Positions 1 to 9,652 are shown, counted from the stretch's first letter. The stretch is DNA of 53,386 nt from an uncultured Acetobacteraceae bacterium (GCA_937873205.1 CALMVO010000066.1:1-53386); one strand, 5' to 3'. The notes: generated by a model from the letters alone, not told the origin. Made by a program: numbers and translations.

Positions 1-8
1 ACAACAAG

Positions 9-52
9 CTAGAGGATGATCCGTGAGCCTAAGCGATCGGATCATCCTCTAG
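9..52. repeat. Perfect 15-bp inverted repeat (hairpin) at window start
   Basis: Positions 9-23 (ctagaggatgatccg) are the exact reverse complement of 38-52, around a 14-base loop. The right arm overlaps the stop codon of the small minus-strand gene that ends at 49. It resembles the ctagag-atgatccg type of extragenic palindrome common in alphaproteobacteria and could act as a transcription terminator for that gene. It is unrelated in sequence to the two-hairpin repeat family found elsewhere in the window. Confidence 0.8.
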
Positions 53-273
53 ATCGGGCGGCGCGGCGGAGCCGGGGGCACGGCGGCGCCGATGCCGCGC
101 AGCTCGACGTCGAGCTCGGCGATCCGCTTGCGCACGCTGTCGCGCAAGGCGGGCGCAGTGTGCGCCTTCATCGAGGCCAGCGTCTCGCGCAGGTCGCGCA
201 GCTGCTTCTGCTTCTCGGCCACGTTGCGACGGATCGGCTGGTTGTCGGAGAACTGTCCCTGGAACGCGCGCAT
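49..273 (-). CDS. Small conserved-looking hypothetical protein, 74 aa
   Basis: The ATG at 273 has a good ribosome binding site (GGAGG nine bases upstream). The product is charged and rich in Lys, Arg, Glu and Leu in its middle (about residues 18-60, including KQKQLRDLRETLASMKAH and RKRIAELDVEL), which suggests a helical or coiled-coil stretch. The tail is Pro/Ala-rich. It has no signal peptide, membrane segment or catalytic motif that I recognise. The stop codon lies inside the hairpin at 9-52. Function unknown. Confidence 0.55.
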   Translation of the reverse strand: MRAFQGQFSDNQPIRRNVAEKQKQLRDLRETLASMKAHTAPALRDSVRKRIAELDVELRGIGAAVPPAPPRRPI

Positions 274-471
274 CGATTGTCTCCTCCGTGCCGTGGAGCA
301 CGTTGTTCTCGGGTGCGTGCAGCACCCTTGTTGGCCGGTCCATACGATCTCGCGTCTGCCAGGCTTGTCGAGCTTTTACGACATTGCCCGCCGGCTGGCC
401 AAGGGCGCACCCCGGTCTTGCGGCGATGGACAGTCCCGGCAAGCCTCCCGCCCTGCGGGACGGAGCCCGGC

Positions 472-1068
472 TTGAGCCCCAATACCCTGCTGCACCGTGC
501 CCTGCGGCCGGCGGTGACCGTGCTGGCGGAGCTGGGCGTGAGCCCGGACCTGGTGACCGGCCTGCGCCTGGCGACCGGCCTCGGCGCCGCGTCCTGCTTC
601 GCCGTCGGCCCCGGCTGGAGGCCGCCGGCGCCACCGTGTTCCTGCTCTCGATGCTGCTCGATCGCGCCGATGGCGAGCTCGCGCGCCAGCGCCAGCGCCA
701 GCGCTTCAGCCGGTTTGGCCTCGTGTCCGACCTCGCCTCCGACTGCATCTCCACCATGGCGGCCTTCGTCGGGCTGGGGCTGGGCGCCGCGCCGCCTTTC
801 GCGGCCGGACTGCAGGCCGGCCTGCTGCTGGGGCTCGCGGTGGCGGCCGCGGTCGCGGCCGTGTTCATGCAGCTGGGTTCGCCCGGCGGACGCGCCGGCC
901 CGCGCGTGGCCGTTCGACCCCGACGACGTCATGCTGGTGGTGCCGCTCGCGATCTCGTGCGGCGGCGCCGGCTGGATCCTGCTGCCGGCCGGGCTGCTCG
1001 CCCCGGTGGCGGCGATACTGGTCGCGGTCGCGACCCTGCGGTGCAGGCGCATGCTCTCCCGAAGCTGA
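472..1068 (+). pseudogene. CDP-alcohol phosphatidyltransferase, interrupted by two compensating frameshifts
   Basis: The family transfers a phosphoalcohol from a CDP-activated donor in the membrane, for example in phospholipid synthesis. The signature D-x2-DG-x2-AR-x-G-x3-D-x3-D is visible at about 658-740 (DRADGELAR, then GLVSDLASD). This motif lies in a different frame from the start (LSPNTLLHRALRPAV) and the C-terminal hydrophobic part (DPDDVMLVVPLAIS). Joining the frames at about 610-640 and again at about 885-915 gives one continuous protein of about 198 residues with several membrane segments. The TTG at 472 follows a GGACGGAG site. The two shifts compensate, so this is either a decayed gene or two indel errors. 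Confidence 0.6.
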
Positions 1069-1279
1069 TCGCCCGTCGAGGAACCGGTCTGCAGCCGTCG
1101 CCGGTCCCCTGGAGCGTCGGACAAGGTGCATTTACCGGCGGACGGTGCCTGCGGTGCGCCGCGCGATCGGGCGGCTCCCCGATCTCGCCTGCTGCCGGAC
1201 CGTCTCCCAATGCTGCATCCCTATCGCGCGCCGGAGGAGCGACTATGATCGGCAGACAGTCCGATAGGGAAAGCCCGCC

Positions 1280-2116
1280 ATGACGATCCCGCAGACCGCC
1301 CGCATCCGGTCGCCTGGCCCGGGATGGCGGACGCGCGCCCTTCTTTCCGCCGCCCTGTCGCTGGCGCCCCTGGCCGCTTGGGCGGCCCCGGCCCTGACCC
1401 CGTCCCCTGCGCTGAAGGCGGCGATCGCCGACCCGGCGCGCAGCCCCGCCTTCGTCGCACGCGACGGGGCGCGCCATCCGGCCCAGGAACTTACGTTCTT
1501 CGGGTTGAAGCCGACGCAGTCGGTGCTCGAGATCTGGCCATTCGGCGGCTACTGGACCGAGATCCTGGCGCCCTATCTGCGGAACGACGGCACCTACACG
1601 ATCGCACAACCCAAACCGCTGACGCCCGATGCGCCGCTGGCCAAGAAGCTGGCGGCCTCGCCGCAGCTGTACGACAAGGTGCGGGTGACGGTGACCGATG
1701 GCTCGCAGCCGCTGGCGCCGCCGGACAGCGTCGACCTGGTGCTGACGTTCCGCAACCTGCACAACTGGATGAAGGCAGGCGAGGCGCCGCAGATACTGGC
1801 CTCGTTCTACCGCGTGCTGAAGCCGGGCGGCATCCTCGGCCTGGAGGAACATCGCGGCAACCGGCACGTGCCGCAGGATCCGCAGGCCAAGGACGGCTAC
1901 GTCAACCAGGACACCGCGATCGCGCTGGCCAAACAGGCCGGGTTCGTGCTGGTGAGCACCTCTGAAATGGACGCCAACCCGAAGGACACGGCCCAGTGGC
2001 CGGGCGGAGTCTGGACGCTGCCGCCGACCTACGCGCTCAAGGACAAGGACCACGCCAAGTATGCGGCGATCGGCGAGGCCGACAACTTCGTGTTGAAGTT
2101 CCGCAAGCCGTCCTGA
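1280..2116 (+). CDS. Exported class I SAM methyltransferase-like protein (COG4798 type)
   Basis: The 278-residue product starts with a charged stretch and a hydrophobic segment ending in an AWAAP-like signal peptidase site near residues 34-37, so export to the periplasm is predicted. The rest resembles predicted methyltransferases: a motif I equivalent SVLEIWPFGGYWTEIL, an Asp-containing strand SVDLVLTFRNLHNW and the post-motif FYRVLKPGGILGLEEHR. Motif I has WPFGGYW where typical enzymes have GxGxG. The predicted location is puzzling because SAM is normally cytoplasmic. The gene is followed directly by a two-hairpin repeat. Substrate unknown; activity is inferred from the fold only. Confidence 0.75.
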   Translation: MTIPQTARIRSPGPGWRTRALLSAALSLAPLAAWAAPALTPSPALKAAIADPARSPAFVARDGARHPAQELTFFGLKPTQSVLEIWPFGGYWTEILAPYLRNDGTYTIAQPKPLTPDAPLAKKLAASPQLYDKVRVTVTDGSQPLAPPDSVDLVLTFRNLHNWMKAGEAPQILASFYRVLKPGGILGLEEHRGNRHVPQDPQAKDGYVNQDTAIALAKQAGFVLVSTSEMDANPKDTAQWPGGVWTLPPTYALKDKDHAKYAAIGEADNFVLKFRKPS

Positions 2117-2170
2117 AGGCCAGGGGCTCTGCCCCTGGACCCCGCCAAAGGCTCGCCTTTGGAAACCTTT
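2117..2170 (+). repeat. Two-hairpin repeat, copy 1
   Basis: It begins one base after the methyltransferase stop. The first hairpin is ccaggggc-tct-gcccctgg and the second ccaaaggc-tc-gcctttgg, then aaaccttt. This is the best match to the family consensus. It forms an inverted pair with copy 2 (2187-2235), and the two lie between convergent genes, so a terminator role is plausible. Confidence 0.85.
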
Positions 2171-2173
2171 AAC

Positions 2174-2860
2174 TTATGAATCGGGGCCTGGGGCCAGGAG
2201 CCCCAGCGGGGTCCAGGGGCAGAGCCCCTGGCCTTCCTCGAACCCCAGCTCTCGCAGAGCCTCCAGCATATGCGCCGGCGGCTCCGCCACCGCAGCGACC
2301 GGCGGCTGCAGCGGCAGCGCGATCGAGCGCGCCAGCAGGTGCAGCCTCCCATCGCCGGCGCCATAGACCGGATCGCCCAGCACCGGGTTGCCGAGCAGCG
2401 CGCAGTGCACCCTGGCCTGGTGGGTGCGCCCGGTCAGCAGGCGCAGCTCGAGCCAGGCATGCCGGGCGTTGCGGCCGAGCACACGCCATGCGGTGCGGGC
2501 CGGCTGGCCGGTCGGGTCGGCGCGCATGCGCCAGCCGTCGCGGCCGGTCTGCTTGGCGAGCGGCCGGTCGATCAGCCCGCCGTCCTGCGCCGGCGGCGGC
2601 GCCACCACCGCCCAATAGGTCTTCTCCGCGCGCCCCTCGGCGAAGCAGGCCTGTGCCTGGATCAGTGGCGTCTTGCGCAGCGCCACCACCAGGCAGCCGG
2701 CGGTGTCGGCATCGAGGCGGTGGGCGAGCCACGGTCCGTCCCTGCGGCGGCCGAGCTGGGGCAGGCAGTCCTCGATCGAGGGGCCGCCGCGTGGACCGGG
2801 ATGCACCGGCAGCCCGGCCGGCTTGTCCAGCACCACGAAGTGCCGGTCGCGGAACAGCAC
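2174..2860 (-). CDS. RluA-family RNA pseudouridine synthase
   Basis: It isomerises uridine to pseudouridine in rRNA or tRNA. The catalytic motif HRLDADTAG gives Asp50, and LLTGRTHQARVH with LGDPVYG are the usual later family motifs. The length of 228 aa fits single-domain RluA relatives lacking an S4 domain. The GTG at 2860 (VLFRDRHFVVLDKPAG) is chosen because it lies just after the stop of the upstream MFS gene at 2872; an upstream CTG is possible. The last 20 or so residues (EEGQGLCPWTPLGLLAPG) are translated from repeat copy 2, so the native stop was probably upstream. The exact target nucleotide cannot be told. Confidence 0.85.
   Translation of the reverse strand: MLFRDRHFVVLDKPAGLPVHPGPRGGPSIEDCLPQLGRRRDGPWLAHRLDADTAGCLVVALRKTPLIQAQACFAEGRAEKTYWAVVAPPPAQDGGLIDRPLAKQTGRDGWRMRADPTGQPARTAWRVLGRNARHAWLELRLLTGRTHQARVHCALLGNPVLGDPVYGAGDGRLHLLARSIALPLQPPVAAVAEPPAHMLEALRELGFEEGQGLCPWTPLGLLAPGPDS
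2187..2235 (-). repeat. Two-hairpin repeat, copy 2, inside the rluA 3' end
   Basis: Reverse-orientation copy with the hairpins cctggggccaggagccccag-like and ccaggggc-aga-gcccctgg. It is read as codons for the C-terminus of the pseudouridine synthase. The first arm has diverged from the family consensus. Confidence 0.75.
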
Positions 2861-2871
2861 CGGCGGGAGGA

Positions 2872-4125
2872 TCAGCGGGCCTCGCCCGGGCGGGCGTTCC
2901 GGTCGAGATTCGGCAGCAGCGCCGCGAGGATGCCGAGTGCCGGCAGGAACGCGCACACCCCGTAGACGAACACGATGCCTCGCGCGTCGGCGAGCACCCC
3001 CAGCAGGGCGGCGCCGAGTCCGCCCATGCCGAAGGCCAGACCGAAGAACAGCCCCGACACCATGCCGACCCGGCCCGGCAGAAGCTCGGTGGCATAGACC
3101 AGGATCGCCGAGAATGCCGACGACAGCACCAGCCCGATCATCACGCTGAGCCCGATGGTCCAGTATAGCCCGACATGCGGCAGCACGAGGCTGAACGGCA
3201 GCACGCCCAGGATCGACACCCAGATCACGGACTTGCGGCCGATGCGGTCGCCGATCGGGCCGCCGATGAAGGTGCCGACCGCGGTGGCGCCCAAGAATAT
3301 GAACAGTTCGGTCTGCGCCGCCCGGGTGCTGACCCCAAAGCGGTGGATCAGGTAGAAGATGTAGTAGCTGGTGAAGCTCGCCAGGTAGAAGTATTTCGAG
3401 AACACCAGCGTGATCAGCACGGCCATCGCCCGGACCACCTGACCGCGCCCAAGCGCCGGACCCGTCGCGCCGCGAGGGCGGGGGACCGCCGGCGGCTGCA
3501 CCCTGTGCCAGAACCCGACCCGCGCCAGCAGCGCCACGCCCAGCAGCGCCATCAGGCAGAACCAGGCGACGCTGGACTGGCCGAGTGGTAGCACGATGAA
3601 GGCGGCCATCAGCGGCCCCAGCGCGCTGCCGAAATTGCCGCCGACCTGGAACAGCGACTGCGCGAAGCCGAAGCGGCCGCCCGACGACAGCCGCGCGATG
3701 CGGGACGCCTCGGGATGGAAGATCGAGGAGCCGACGCCGAGCAGGGCGGCGCCGGCCAGCAGGTGCGGATAGCTGTGCGCCATCGACAGGGCGGCCAGGC
3801 CGCAGAGCGTGAAGCCCATCCCCGCCGATAGCGACCAGGGCAGCCGGCGCCGGTCGGTGAACTGGCCGATCAGAGGCTGCAGCAGCGAGGCGGTGATCTG
3901 GTAGGTGAAGGTCAGCAGCCCGATCTGGCCGAACGAGAGCGCGAAGCTGCGCTTCAGCAGCGGGTAGATCGCCGGCAGCAGGGCCTGCATCGCGTCGTTG
4001 AGCAGGTGGCACAACGAGATGACCAGCAGGATGGCGAATGCGGCACGCGCGCCGTTGGCCTCGGCCGGATCCGGTCCGAGCAGACGGGGCGCGCGCTCGT
4101 CCAGGGCGACGCTGCGGCTGTTCAT
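2872..4125 (-). CDS. fsr: MFS transporter, fosmidomycin-resistance (Fsr) type
   Basis: A 417-residue inner-membrane efflux pump of the major facilitator superfamily, with about 12 hydrophobic segments. The stretch around residues 40-80 (CHLLNDAMQALLPAIYPLLK, then FGQIGLLTFTYQITASLLQP) is very close to the N-terminal signature of E. coli Fsr, and the FHPEAS motif follows. The known Fsr exports fosmidomycin; the natural substrate is not known. Its stop lies 12 bases before the GTG of the rluA-like gene, so the two are probably co-transcribed. It is divergent from the sirtuin gene. Confidence 0.85.
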   Translation of the reverse strand: MNSRSVALDERAPRLLGPDPAEANGARAAFAILLVISLCHLLNDAMQALLPAIYPLLKRSFALSFGQIGLLTFTYQITASLLQPLIGQFTDRRRLPWSLSAGMGFTLCGLAALSMAHSYPHLLAGAALLGVGSSIFHPEASRIARLSSGGRFGFAQSLFQVGGNFGSALGPLMAAFIVLPLGQSSVAWFCLMALLGVALLARVGFWHRVQPPAVPRPRGATGPALGRGQVVRAMAVLITLVFSKYFYLASFTSYYIFYLIHRFGVSTRAAQTELFIFLGATAVGTFIGGPIGDRIGRKSVIWVSILGVLPFSLVLPHVGLYWTIGLSVMIGLVLSSAFSAILVYATELLPGRVGMVSGLFFGLAFGMGGLGAALLGVLADARGIVFVYGVCAFLPALGILAALLPNLDRNARPGEAR

Positions 4126-4268
4126 TCACGGGCTCCGGCGGTCCGGTCCCGCGCATGGCAGGCCCGTGCCGGCTTGGCAAGCAACCTGTCGGTGAAGGCC
4201 GGTCCGAATGGCCACCGTCGCCGGCGCCGTCGCTGGCACACCGCCGCGCGAGTCCCCATCTGCCGCGC

Positions 4269-5093
4269 GTGGAAACGCCCGACCTCCAGGATTTCGTCGA
4301 CCGCCACCGCCGGCTGTTCGTGCTGACGGGTGCCGGCTGCAGCACCGGCTCCGGCATCCCTGACTATCGCGACGCTGAGGGCAACTGGAAGCGGCCGCAG
4401 CCGGTGACCTACCAGGCCTTCACCACGCGCCGTGACACCCGCCAGCGCTACTGGGCGCGCAGTCTGGTCGGCTGGCGCAGCTTCGGCAGCGCACGACCGA
4501 ACCCCACTCACCGGGCGCTGGCGCGTCTGGAGGCGCTGGACCGAAGCGAGCTGCTGCTGACCCAGAACGTCGACCGGCTGCACCAGGCCGCCGGCAGCGT
4601 GGGCGTGATCGACCTGCACGGCCGGCTCGACGTGGTGCGCTGCCTGTCCTGCGACTACCGGGTGGACCGGCATGCGCTGCAACGGGATCTGCTGGCGCTG
4701 AACCCGGACTGGGCCGACCTCGACGCCGCGGATGCCCCGGACGGCGATGCCGAGCTGGAGGGACGCGACTTCGCCTCTTTCGCGGTGCCGGGCTGTCCGG
4801 TGTGCGGCGGGCTGCTGAAGCCCGACGTGGTGTTCTTCGGCGAGACCGTGCCGCGAGAGCGCGTGGACGCCGCGTTCGCGGCGCTCGATCGGGCCGATGC
4901 TGTGCTGGTGGTGGGCTCCTCGCTGATGGTCTACTCCGGCTTCCGCTTCGTGCAGGCCGCGGCCCGCGCAGCCAAGCCGCTGGCGGCGATCAATCTCGGC
5001 CGCACCCGCGCCGACCCGCTGCTGACGCTGAAGGTCGAGCGGCCCTGCGCGGAGGCGCTGGCTTTCCTGCTCCGTGACCCGTCGGCGACGTAG
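4269..5093 (+). CDS. NAD-dependent protein deacylase, Sir2 family
   Basis: A sirtuin that removes acyl groups from lysines using NAD. With the GTG at 4269 the protein has 274 residues. Visible motifs are [14 protein letters not shown] (21-34, NAD binding), TQNVDRLH (98-105), catalytic His117 in DLHG, the zinc Cys pairs C125/C128 and C176/C179, and PDVVFFGE. There is an insertion between the Cys pairs (about 130-170). The frame stays open upstream, but the sirtuin fold begins immediately after this GTG. It is divergent from fsr. Targets cannot be predicted. Confidence 0.9.
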   Translation: METPDLQDFVDRHRRLFVLTGAGCSTGSGIPDYRDAEGNWKRPQPVTYQAFTTRRDTRQRYWARSLVGWRSFGSARPNPTHRALARLEALDRSELLLTQNVDRLHQAAGSVGVIDLHGRLDVVRCLSCDYRVDRHALQRDLLALNPDWADLDAADAPDGDAELEGRDFASFAVPGCPVCGGLLKPDVVFFGETVPRERVDAAFAALDRADAVLVVGSSLMVYSGFRFVQAAARAAKPLAAINLGRTRADPLLTLKVERPCAEALAFLLRDPSAT

Positions 5094-5131
5094 CTTAGAA
5101 CCATCTTGTCGTGAAACGCGAGATCTAGAAG

Positions 5132-5688
5132 ATGTCGAAGCCTGCGGATCTTTTGCCCGAACCGAAGGACTGGAATGATGGCAGGAGGTATCTCTCCCCT
5201 TGATTATCTCTACAGCGTCGCGCGTTCGGATGTGGCCGTCGCCTACATCGACCTTTTCTGGCCAAGGTTCGTTGTGTTTAACGAATGTCTTCCGAGAAAG
5301 CTTCGATGAAGACAATGTTAGATCGCGGGAGGGAGTGGAGAAGATCAGGCGCCGAAATATAGAAGCCGCAGTAAACTATCTTGTTGTCGGGTTTTTCTTT
5401 GAAATTCATCTGAAGAAAGAAGTGAACTTTTTAGTGCCAGAAAAGAGTCCGTCTGCTCTACTCCGGCAGAGATCTACGAGACGAAGTTACGCCGGGATTT
5501 TCTAGAGAGGTCTTTTCAAATCTCTCTGGAACGCGACGACACGGAACTGGCCCTCACCTTCTATCAGACATGGTTCGCCGGACAGATGCAGGTCTGGGAG
5601 TTCCGGAATAAAGCGCTTACCTTTGCTACTCCTCGTCGCCCGTCCGCCGCACCAGGACCTCGCGCCGCCCGACGTGGTTGGCCGGGCT
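5132..5688 (+). pseudogene. Decayed hypothetical gene spread over several frames
   Basis: This stretch is clearly richer in A and T than its surroundings. Protein-like segments appear in successive frames: MSKPADLLPEPKDWNDG from 5132, then SPLDYLYSVARSDVAVAYID and LFWPRFVVFNEC (about 5196-5288), then FRESFDEDNVRSREGVEKI followed by RRRNIEAAVNYLVV (about 5291-5390), then IYETKLRRDFLERSF to FAGQMQVWEFRNKA (about 5470-5613). They read as pieces of one soluble protein of roughly 160-180 residues broken by at least three indels. No family is recognised. The base composition suggests acquired DNA, and the end runs into the convergent ftsK terminus. Confidence 0.45.
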
Positions 5689-8505
5689 GACGATGCCCTC
5701 CTTCTCCATCTGCTCGATCAGCTTGGCGGCGCGGTTGTAGCCGATCGAGAGATGACGCTGGATAAAGCTGGTGGACGCCTTGCCCTCGCGGGCGACCAAC
5801 GCCACCGCTTGGTCGAACAGGCCGGTCTCGCCCTCGTACCCGCCGCCGCCCAGCCCGTTGCCGCCGCCCGGGGACGGGGACGTGCCCTCTTCCTCGTACA
5901 GCGACGTCACCTCGTCGACGTAGACCGGCTCGCCCTGCGCCCGCAGGTGGCGCACCACGTCCTCGACCTCGCCGTCGCCGACGAAGGGGCCGTGCACGCG
6001 GGTGATGCGGCCGCCGCCGGCCATGTAGAGCAGGTCGCCCTGGCCGAGCAGCTGCTCCGCCCCCTGCTCGCCCAGGATGGTGCGGCTGTCGAACTTGCTG
6101 ATCACCTGGAAGGAGATGCGGGTCGGGAAGTTCGCCTTGATGGTGCCGGTGATGACGTCCACCGACGGGCGCTGGGTCGCCATGATCACGTGGATGCCGG
6201 CGGCGCGCGCCATCTGCGCCAGCCGCTGGACCGTCGTCTCGATCTCCTTGCCGGCCACCATCATCAGGTCGGCCATCTCGTCGATCACCACGACGATGTA
6301 GGGCAGGCTCTCCAGCGAGAGGTTCTGCTCCTCGAAGATCGGCCGGCCTGTCTCGGGGTCAAAGCCGGTCTGCACCTTGCGGGTCATGGTCTCGTTGGCG
6401 GCCCGCGCCGCCGCCACGCGGTCGTTGTAGCCGTTGATGTTGCGCACGCCGAGCTGGCTCATGCCGCGGTAGCGCCGCTCCATCTCGCGCACTGTCCATT
6501 TCAGTGCCGTCACCGCCTTGGCCGGCTCGGTCACCACCGGCGCCATCAGATGCGGGATGCCGTCGTAGATCGACAGCTCCAGCATCTTCGGATCGATCAT
6601 GATCAGCCGGCACTCGTCCGGGCTCAGCCGGTAGAGCAGCGACAGGATCATCGAGTTGATGCCGACCGACTTGCCCGAGCCGGTGGTGCCGGCGATCAGC
6701 AGGTGCGGCATGCGGGCGAGGTCGGCATAGACCGGGGCGCCGGAGATGTCCTTGCCCAGTGCCAGGCACAGTCGCGCCGGATGCTCGACCCAGGCGTCGG
6801 CGTCGAGCAGCTCGGAGAAGTACACCGTCTCGCGGCGCGCGTTCGGCACCTCGATGCCGATCACGTTGCGGCCCGGCACGGTGGCGATGCGCACCGCCGT
6901 CACCGACAGTGATCGCGCGATGTCGTCAGCGAGCCCGATCACGCGCGCCGAGCGGATGCCCGGCGCGGGCTCCAGCTCGTAGAGCGTCACCACCGGCCCG
7001 GCATGGATGTCGCCGATCGCGCCCTGCACGCCGTAGTCGGACAGCACCGTCTCCAGAAGCCGCGCGTTGGCCTGCAGGCTCTCCGGCGACGGGCCGACGC
7101 TGGCCCGCGGCGGCGCCGGGTGCAGCAGCGAGGTCGGCGGCAGCCGCCATTGGCCGTCGGCGGTCCCGGTCTCGTCCTGCCAGCGGGGAGCGGCGGGACG
7201 GGGTGCCGCCGCCCGCACGGCGGGTCCGCGGCCGCCGAGCAGCCGCGCGTGCGACTGCAGCCCCCCCCGGGCCGCGGGCGCGGGGGGGGGGGGGGCCGGC
7301 GCTGCGGGCTCCACCGGGCCGCCGAGCTGGATCGGCGGCAGCTCGCGCGCGGCCTTGCGCGACGCCCGCAGCGCGGTGCGCGAGCGCAGCGGCAGCGCCG
7401 GCAGGTCCTCCGGCTCCTCGGGCGCACCGGGCGGCAGCACCCAGCCGTTGGAGCCGAGCAGCGGGCGCGGCGTCTCGATCTCCGGCGTCCGCCCGCGCGG
7501 GCCTGGCTCGGCGATGGGACCGCCGCCCGCGCGCGGGTCCCGCAGGGCGGTGCCGCGCAGGCTGGGCTCGCGCCGCTCCCGGACGCTCCGGGCCGCCGGG
7601 TCCGCCGGCCCGCGCCCGAGCGCCTGGTGCGTTGCCTGGTGCGTTGCCTGGTGCGCTGCCTGGTGCGCTGCCTGGTGCGCCGCCTGGGCGAACGGCGACT
7701 CGCCCGGCATGACGTGGTCGAAATCGTCCTCGTCCGGGGCCGCCGGCCCGGGCCCGGTCCCGGCGGCGCCCCGGGACAGACGCTGCCGGAACGTCGGTCG
7801 CGGTGCCGCGGTGCCGCGGCGGCGGGCGCGGGTCAGCGGGTAGCGGGCGGTGCGCCGGGCACCGCGCCCGACCGCGCGCCACTCGCCGGCGGACAGGCCC
7901 AGGCTCAGCGGCACCAGCAGGATGCCCAGCGCCAGCGCCAGCAGCCACACCAGAACGCCGCCGACGGCCCCCAGCGTCGACTGTCCGGCCTCGATCGCGG
8001 TCTGGCCGAGCCATCCCCCAACGGTGCCGCCCGGTCCGGCGGAGCCCGGCCAGCCGCTGCGCGGCGGCAGTGACTGCATGAATTGCGGTAGCAGCAGTGA
8101 TGCGCCGGCCAACACCGCGGCCGCCACCGGCAGCATGCAGAGAAGCGCCACCAGCCGCAGCGTCAGGCTGCCAAGGCCGCCATGCGACACGATCCGCCAT
8201 GCCCAGGCCAGCAGTGCCAGCACCGGCAGCGCCGCGGCCAGGCCGAAATTCTGCAGCATCAGGTCGGCATAGGCGGCGCCCGCCGGCCCAGCCAGGTTGC
8301 TGGCCTGTGCCGCCGTGGCGGTATCGGGCGATGGGTCGTGCGGATTATACGTCGCCAGCGCCACCAGCATGGCGATCGCCAGCGCTGCCAGCGCCACGCC
8401 GCCCAGCTCGGCCAACCGGCGGCGGATCAGCGCCTGCAGCTGCGGCGAGGCGAGTCGCTCGGGGATCAGCCGGCGGGCCAGGTTCGGCGGCGGGGCGAGT
8501 TGCAT
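5626..8505 (-). CDS. ftsK: DNA translocase FtsK
   Basis: A septum-anchored motor that pumps chromosome termini to the dif site during division. The 959-residue product has four membrane segments in its first 200 residues, a long Pro/Ala/Arg-rich linker (about 210-480), and the motor with Walker A GTTGSGKS (about 604-611) and Walker [11 protein letters not shown] (about 738). The C-terminal gamma domain ([29 protein letters not shown]) reads KOPS-type sites. The start at 8505 (MQLAPPPNL) is chosen over upstream in-frame codons that overlap sppA. The linker carries a 12-bp tandem repeat and long C/G runs. It is divergent from sppA. Confidence 0.95.
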   Translation of the reverse strand: MQLAPPPNLARRLIPERLASPQLQALIRRRLAELGGVALAALAIAMLVALATYNPHDPSPDTATAAQASNLAGPAGAAYADLMLQNFGLAAALPVLALLAWAWRIVSHGGLGSLTLRLVALLCMLPVAAAVLAGASLLLPQFMQSLPPRSGWPGSAGPGGTVGGWLGQTAIEAGQSTLGAVGGVLVWLLALALGILLVPLSLGLSAGEWRAVGRGARRTARYPLTRARRRGTAAPRPTFRQRLSRGAAGTGPGPAAPDEDDFDHVMPGESPFAQAAHQAAHQAAHQATHQATHQALGRGPADPAARSVRERREPSLRGTALRDPRAGGGPIAEPGPRGRTPEIETPRPLLGSNGWVLPPGAPEEPEDLPALPLRSRTALRASRKAARELPPIQLGGPVEPAAPAPPPPAPAARGGLQSHARLLGGRGPAVRAAAPRPAAPRWQDETGTADGQWRLPPTSLLHPAPPRASVGPSPESLQANARLLETVLSDYGVQGAIGDIHAGPVVTLYELEPAPGIRSARVIGLADDIARSLSVTAVRIATVPGRNVIGIEVPNARRETVYFSELLDADAWVEHPARLCLALGKDISGAPVYADLARMPHLLIAGTTGSGKSVGINSMILSLLYRLSPDECRLIMIDPKMLELSIYDGIPHLMAPVVTEPAKAVTALKWTVREMERRYRGMSQLGVRNINGYNDRVAAARAANETMTRKVQTGFDPETGRPIFEEQNLSLESLPYIVVVIDEMADLMMVAGKEIETTVQRLAQMARAAGIHVIMATQRPSVDVITGTIKANFPTRISFQVISKFDSRTILGEQGAEQLLGQGDLLYMAGGGRITRVHGPFVGDGEVEDVVRHLRAQGEPVYVDEVTSLYEEEGTSPSPGGGNGLGGGGYEGETGLFDQAVALVAREGKASTSFIQRHLSIGYNRAAKLIEQMEKEGIVSPANHVGRREVLVRRTGDEE
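7261..7295. repeat. Poly-C / poly-G tract in the ftsK linker
   Basis: Eight C (7261-7268) and fourteen G (7282-7295) flank a GC-only stretch. On the coding strand the fourteen-base run encodes consecutive prolines. The frame through the tract is open as written. Such runs are slippage-prone in cells and in sequencing. Confidence 0.8.
7622..7688 (-). repeat. 12-bp tandem repeat in the ftsK linker
   Basis: Five full units of gcctggtgcgtt type (7622-7633, 7634-7645, 7646-7657, 7658-7669, 7670-7681) and a partial sixth. Each encodes the tetrapeptide AHQA or THQA. The period is a multiple of three, so copy-number changes would keep the frame. Confidence 0.9.
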
Positions 8506-8668
8506 GGGCGAGGTTGCGACCTTGGTTCTCGATTGGGTTGAACCATAGCCCGGAACCATCTGTCGAAAGAAGCGCCGAGCAGGCAGACGGCGCGGCGGAA
8601 CGATCCGGTCTTTTCCGCCGGTGGCTTTTGGCCATAACGTCCACCGGTACCTGACCGGATCGTTCTCC

Positions 8669-9652
8669 ATGAGTCTCGAAGCCGACCTCGTCGTCGACAG
8701 GCTGCGGCTGAAGCGCCGGCTCACCCTCTGGCGGGCGCTGGCAGTAGCCGCCTTCGTCCTCGCCCTGCTCGTGACGGCGGGGCTGCGCGGCCGGTCGGGC
8801 GGACCCGCCACCGGGCTGATCACGGGGCCGCATTTGGCGCGGCTGCGCGTCGACGGCGTCATCACCGACGACCGCGACCGCCTGGCCCTGATGGACGACG
8901 CGCTGAAGGCGGCCAGCGTCAAGGCGCTGATCCTCGACATCGACAGCCCGGGCGGCTCGGTCTCCGGCGGCGAGGCGCTGCACGACGAGGTGGCGCGGTT
9001 CGCGGCGACCAAGCCGGTGGTCGTGGTGATGGAGGGAATCGCGGCGTCGGCCGGCTACATGATCGCGGTGCCGGCAGCCCGCATCTTCGCCTCCAACGCG
9101 ACGCTCACCGGCTCGATCGGCGTCATCCTGCAGAGCCCGGACGTGTCCGGGCTGCTGGACAAGGTCGGCGTCGGCGTCGACGAGCTGGTGTCCGGGCCGC
9201 TGAAGGGCCAGCCCAGCGTGGTCAAGCCGCTGTCGCCCGCGGGCCGTGCGATGCTGCAGGACGTGGTGATGGACCTGTACGGCCAGTTCGTCGACATGGT
9301 GGCGGCCGGGCGGCACATGGACCGCGCCCGCGTGCTCTCGCTGGCCGATGGCCGCCCCTACACCGGCCACCAGGCGATCGGGCTCGGGCTGATCGACCAG
9401 ATCGGCGACGAGCGCGATGCCCGGCGCTGGCTCGCCCAGCACGACCACCTGCCCGCCGACCTGCCGATCGCCACACTCCGCAAGCCGCCCAGCGGAGGCT
9501 GGCTGCACACGCAGCTGCGGGGCGCCGTGACCGATTTGGGCAGTGCCGCGGGCGAGGCCGCGATCTTCGCCCTGTTTGGTGACGCGGCCGCAAAAACCGT
9601 GTCGCTGCAAGGGCTTGCGCTTGACGGAGCCATTTCGCTCTGGCAACCTTGA
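8669..9652 (+). CDS. sppA: Signal peptide peptidase SppA, S49 family
   Basis: A membrane serine protease that degrades cleaved signal peptides. The 327-residue protein has one N-terminal membrane segment (about 22-42) and one S49 domain. Ser127 in GIAASAGYM and Lys179 in GPLKG fit the Ser/Lys dyad and its usual spacing. The structural motif [16 protein letters not shown] precedes them. The ATG at 8669 is preferred over an upstream in-frame ATG that would precede the membrane anchor by extra sequence. It is followed 21 bases later by ihfB, an arrangement seen in other Rhodospirillales. Confidence 0.92.
   Translation: MSLEADLVVDRLRLKRRLTLWRALAVAAFVLALLVTAGLRGRSGGPATGLITGPHLARLRVDGVITDDRDRLALMDDALKAASVKALILDIDSPGGSVSGGEALHDEVARFAATKPVVVVMEGIAASAGYMIAVPAARIFASNATLTGSIGVILQSPDVSGLLDKVGVGVDELVSGPLKGQPSVVKPLSPAGRAMLQDVVMDLYGQFVDMVAAGRHMDRARVLSLADGRPYTGHQAIGLGLIDQIGDERDARRWLAQHDHLPADLPIATLRKPPSGGWLHTQLRGAVTDLGSAAGEAAIFALFGDAAAKTVSLQGLALDGAISLWQP

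Noticed and set aside
168-1124. A 318-aa minus-strand frame over the CDP-alcohol transferase
   Set aside because: Low-complexity Arg/Gln/Gly composition and no start signal; the catalytic signature reads on the plus strand.
5623-6912. A 429-aa plus-strand open frame over ftsK
   Set aside because: Antisense shadow; the FtsK Walker motifs and gamma domain are on the minus strand.
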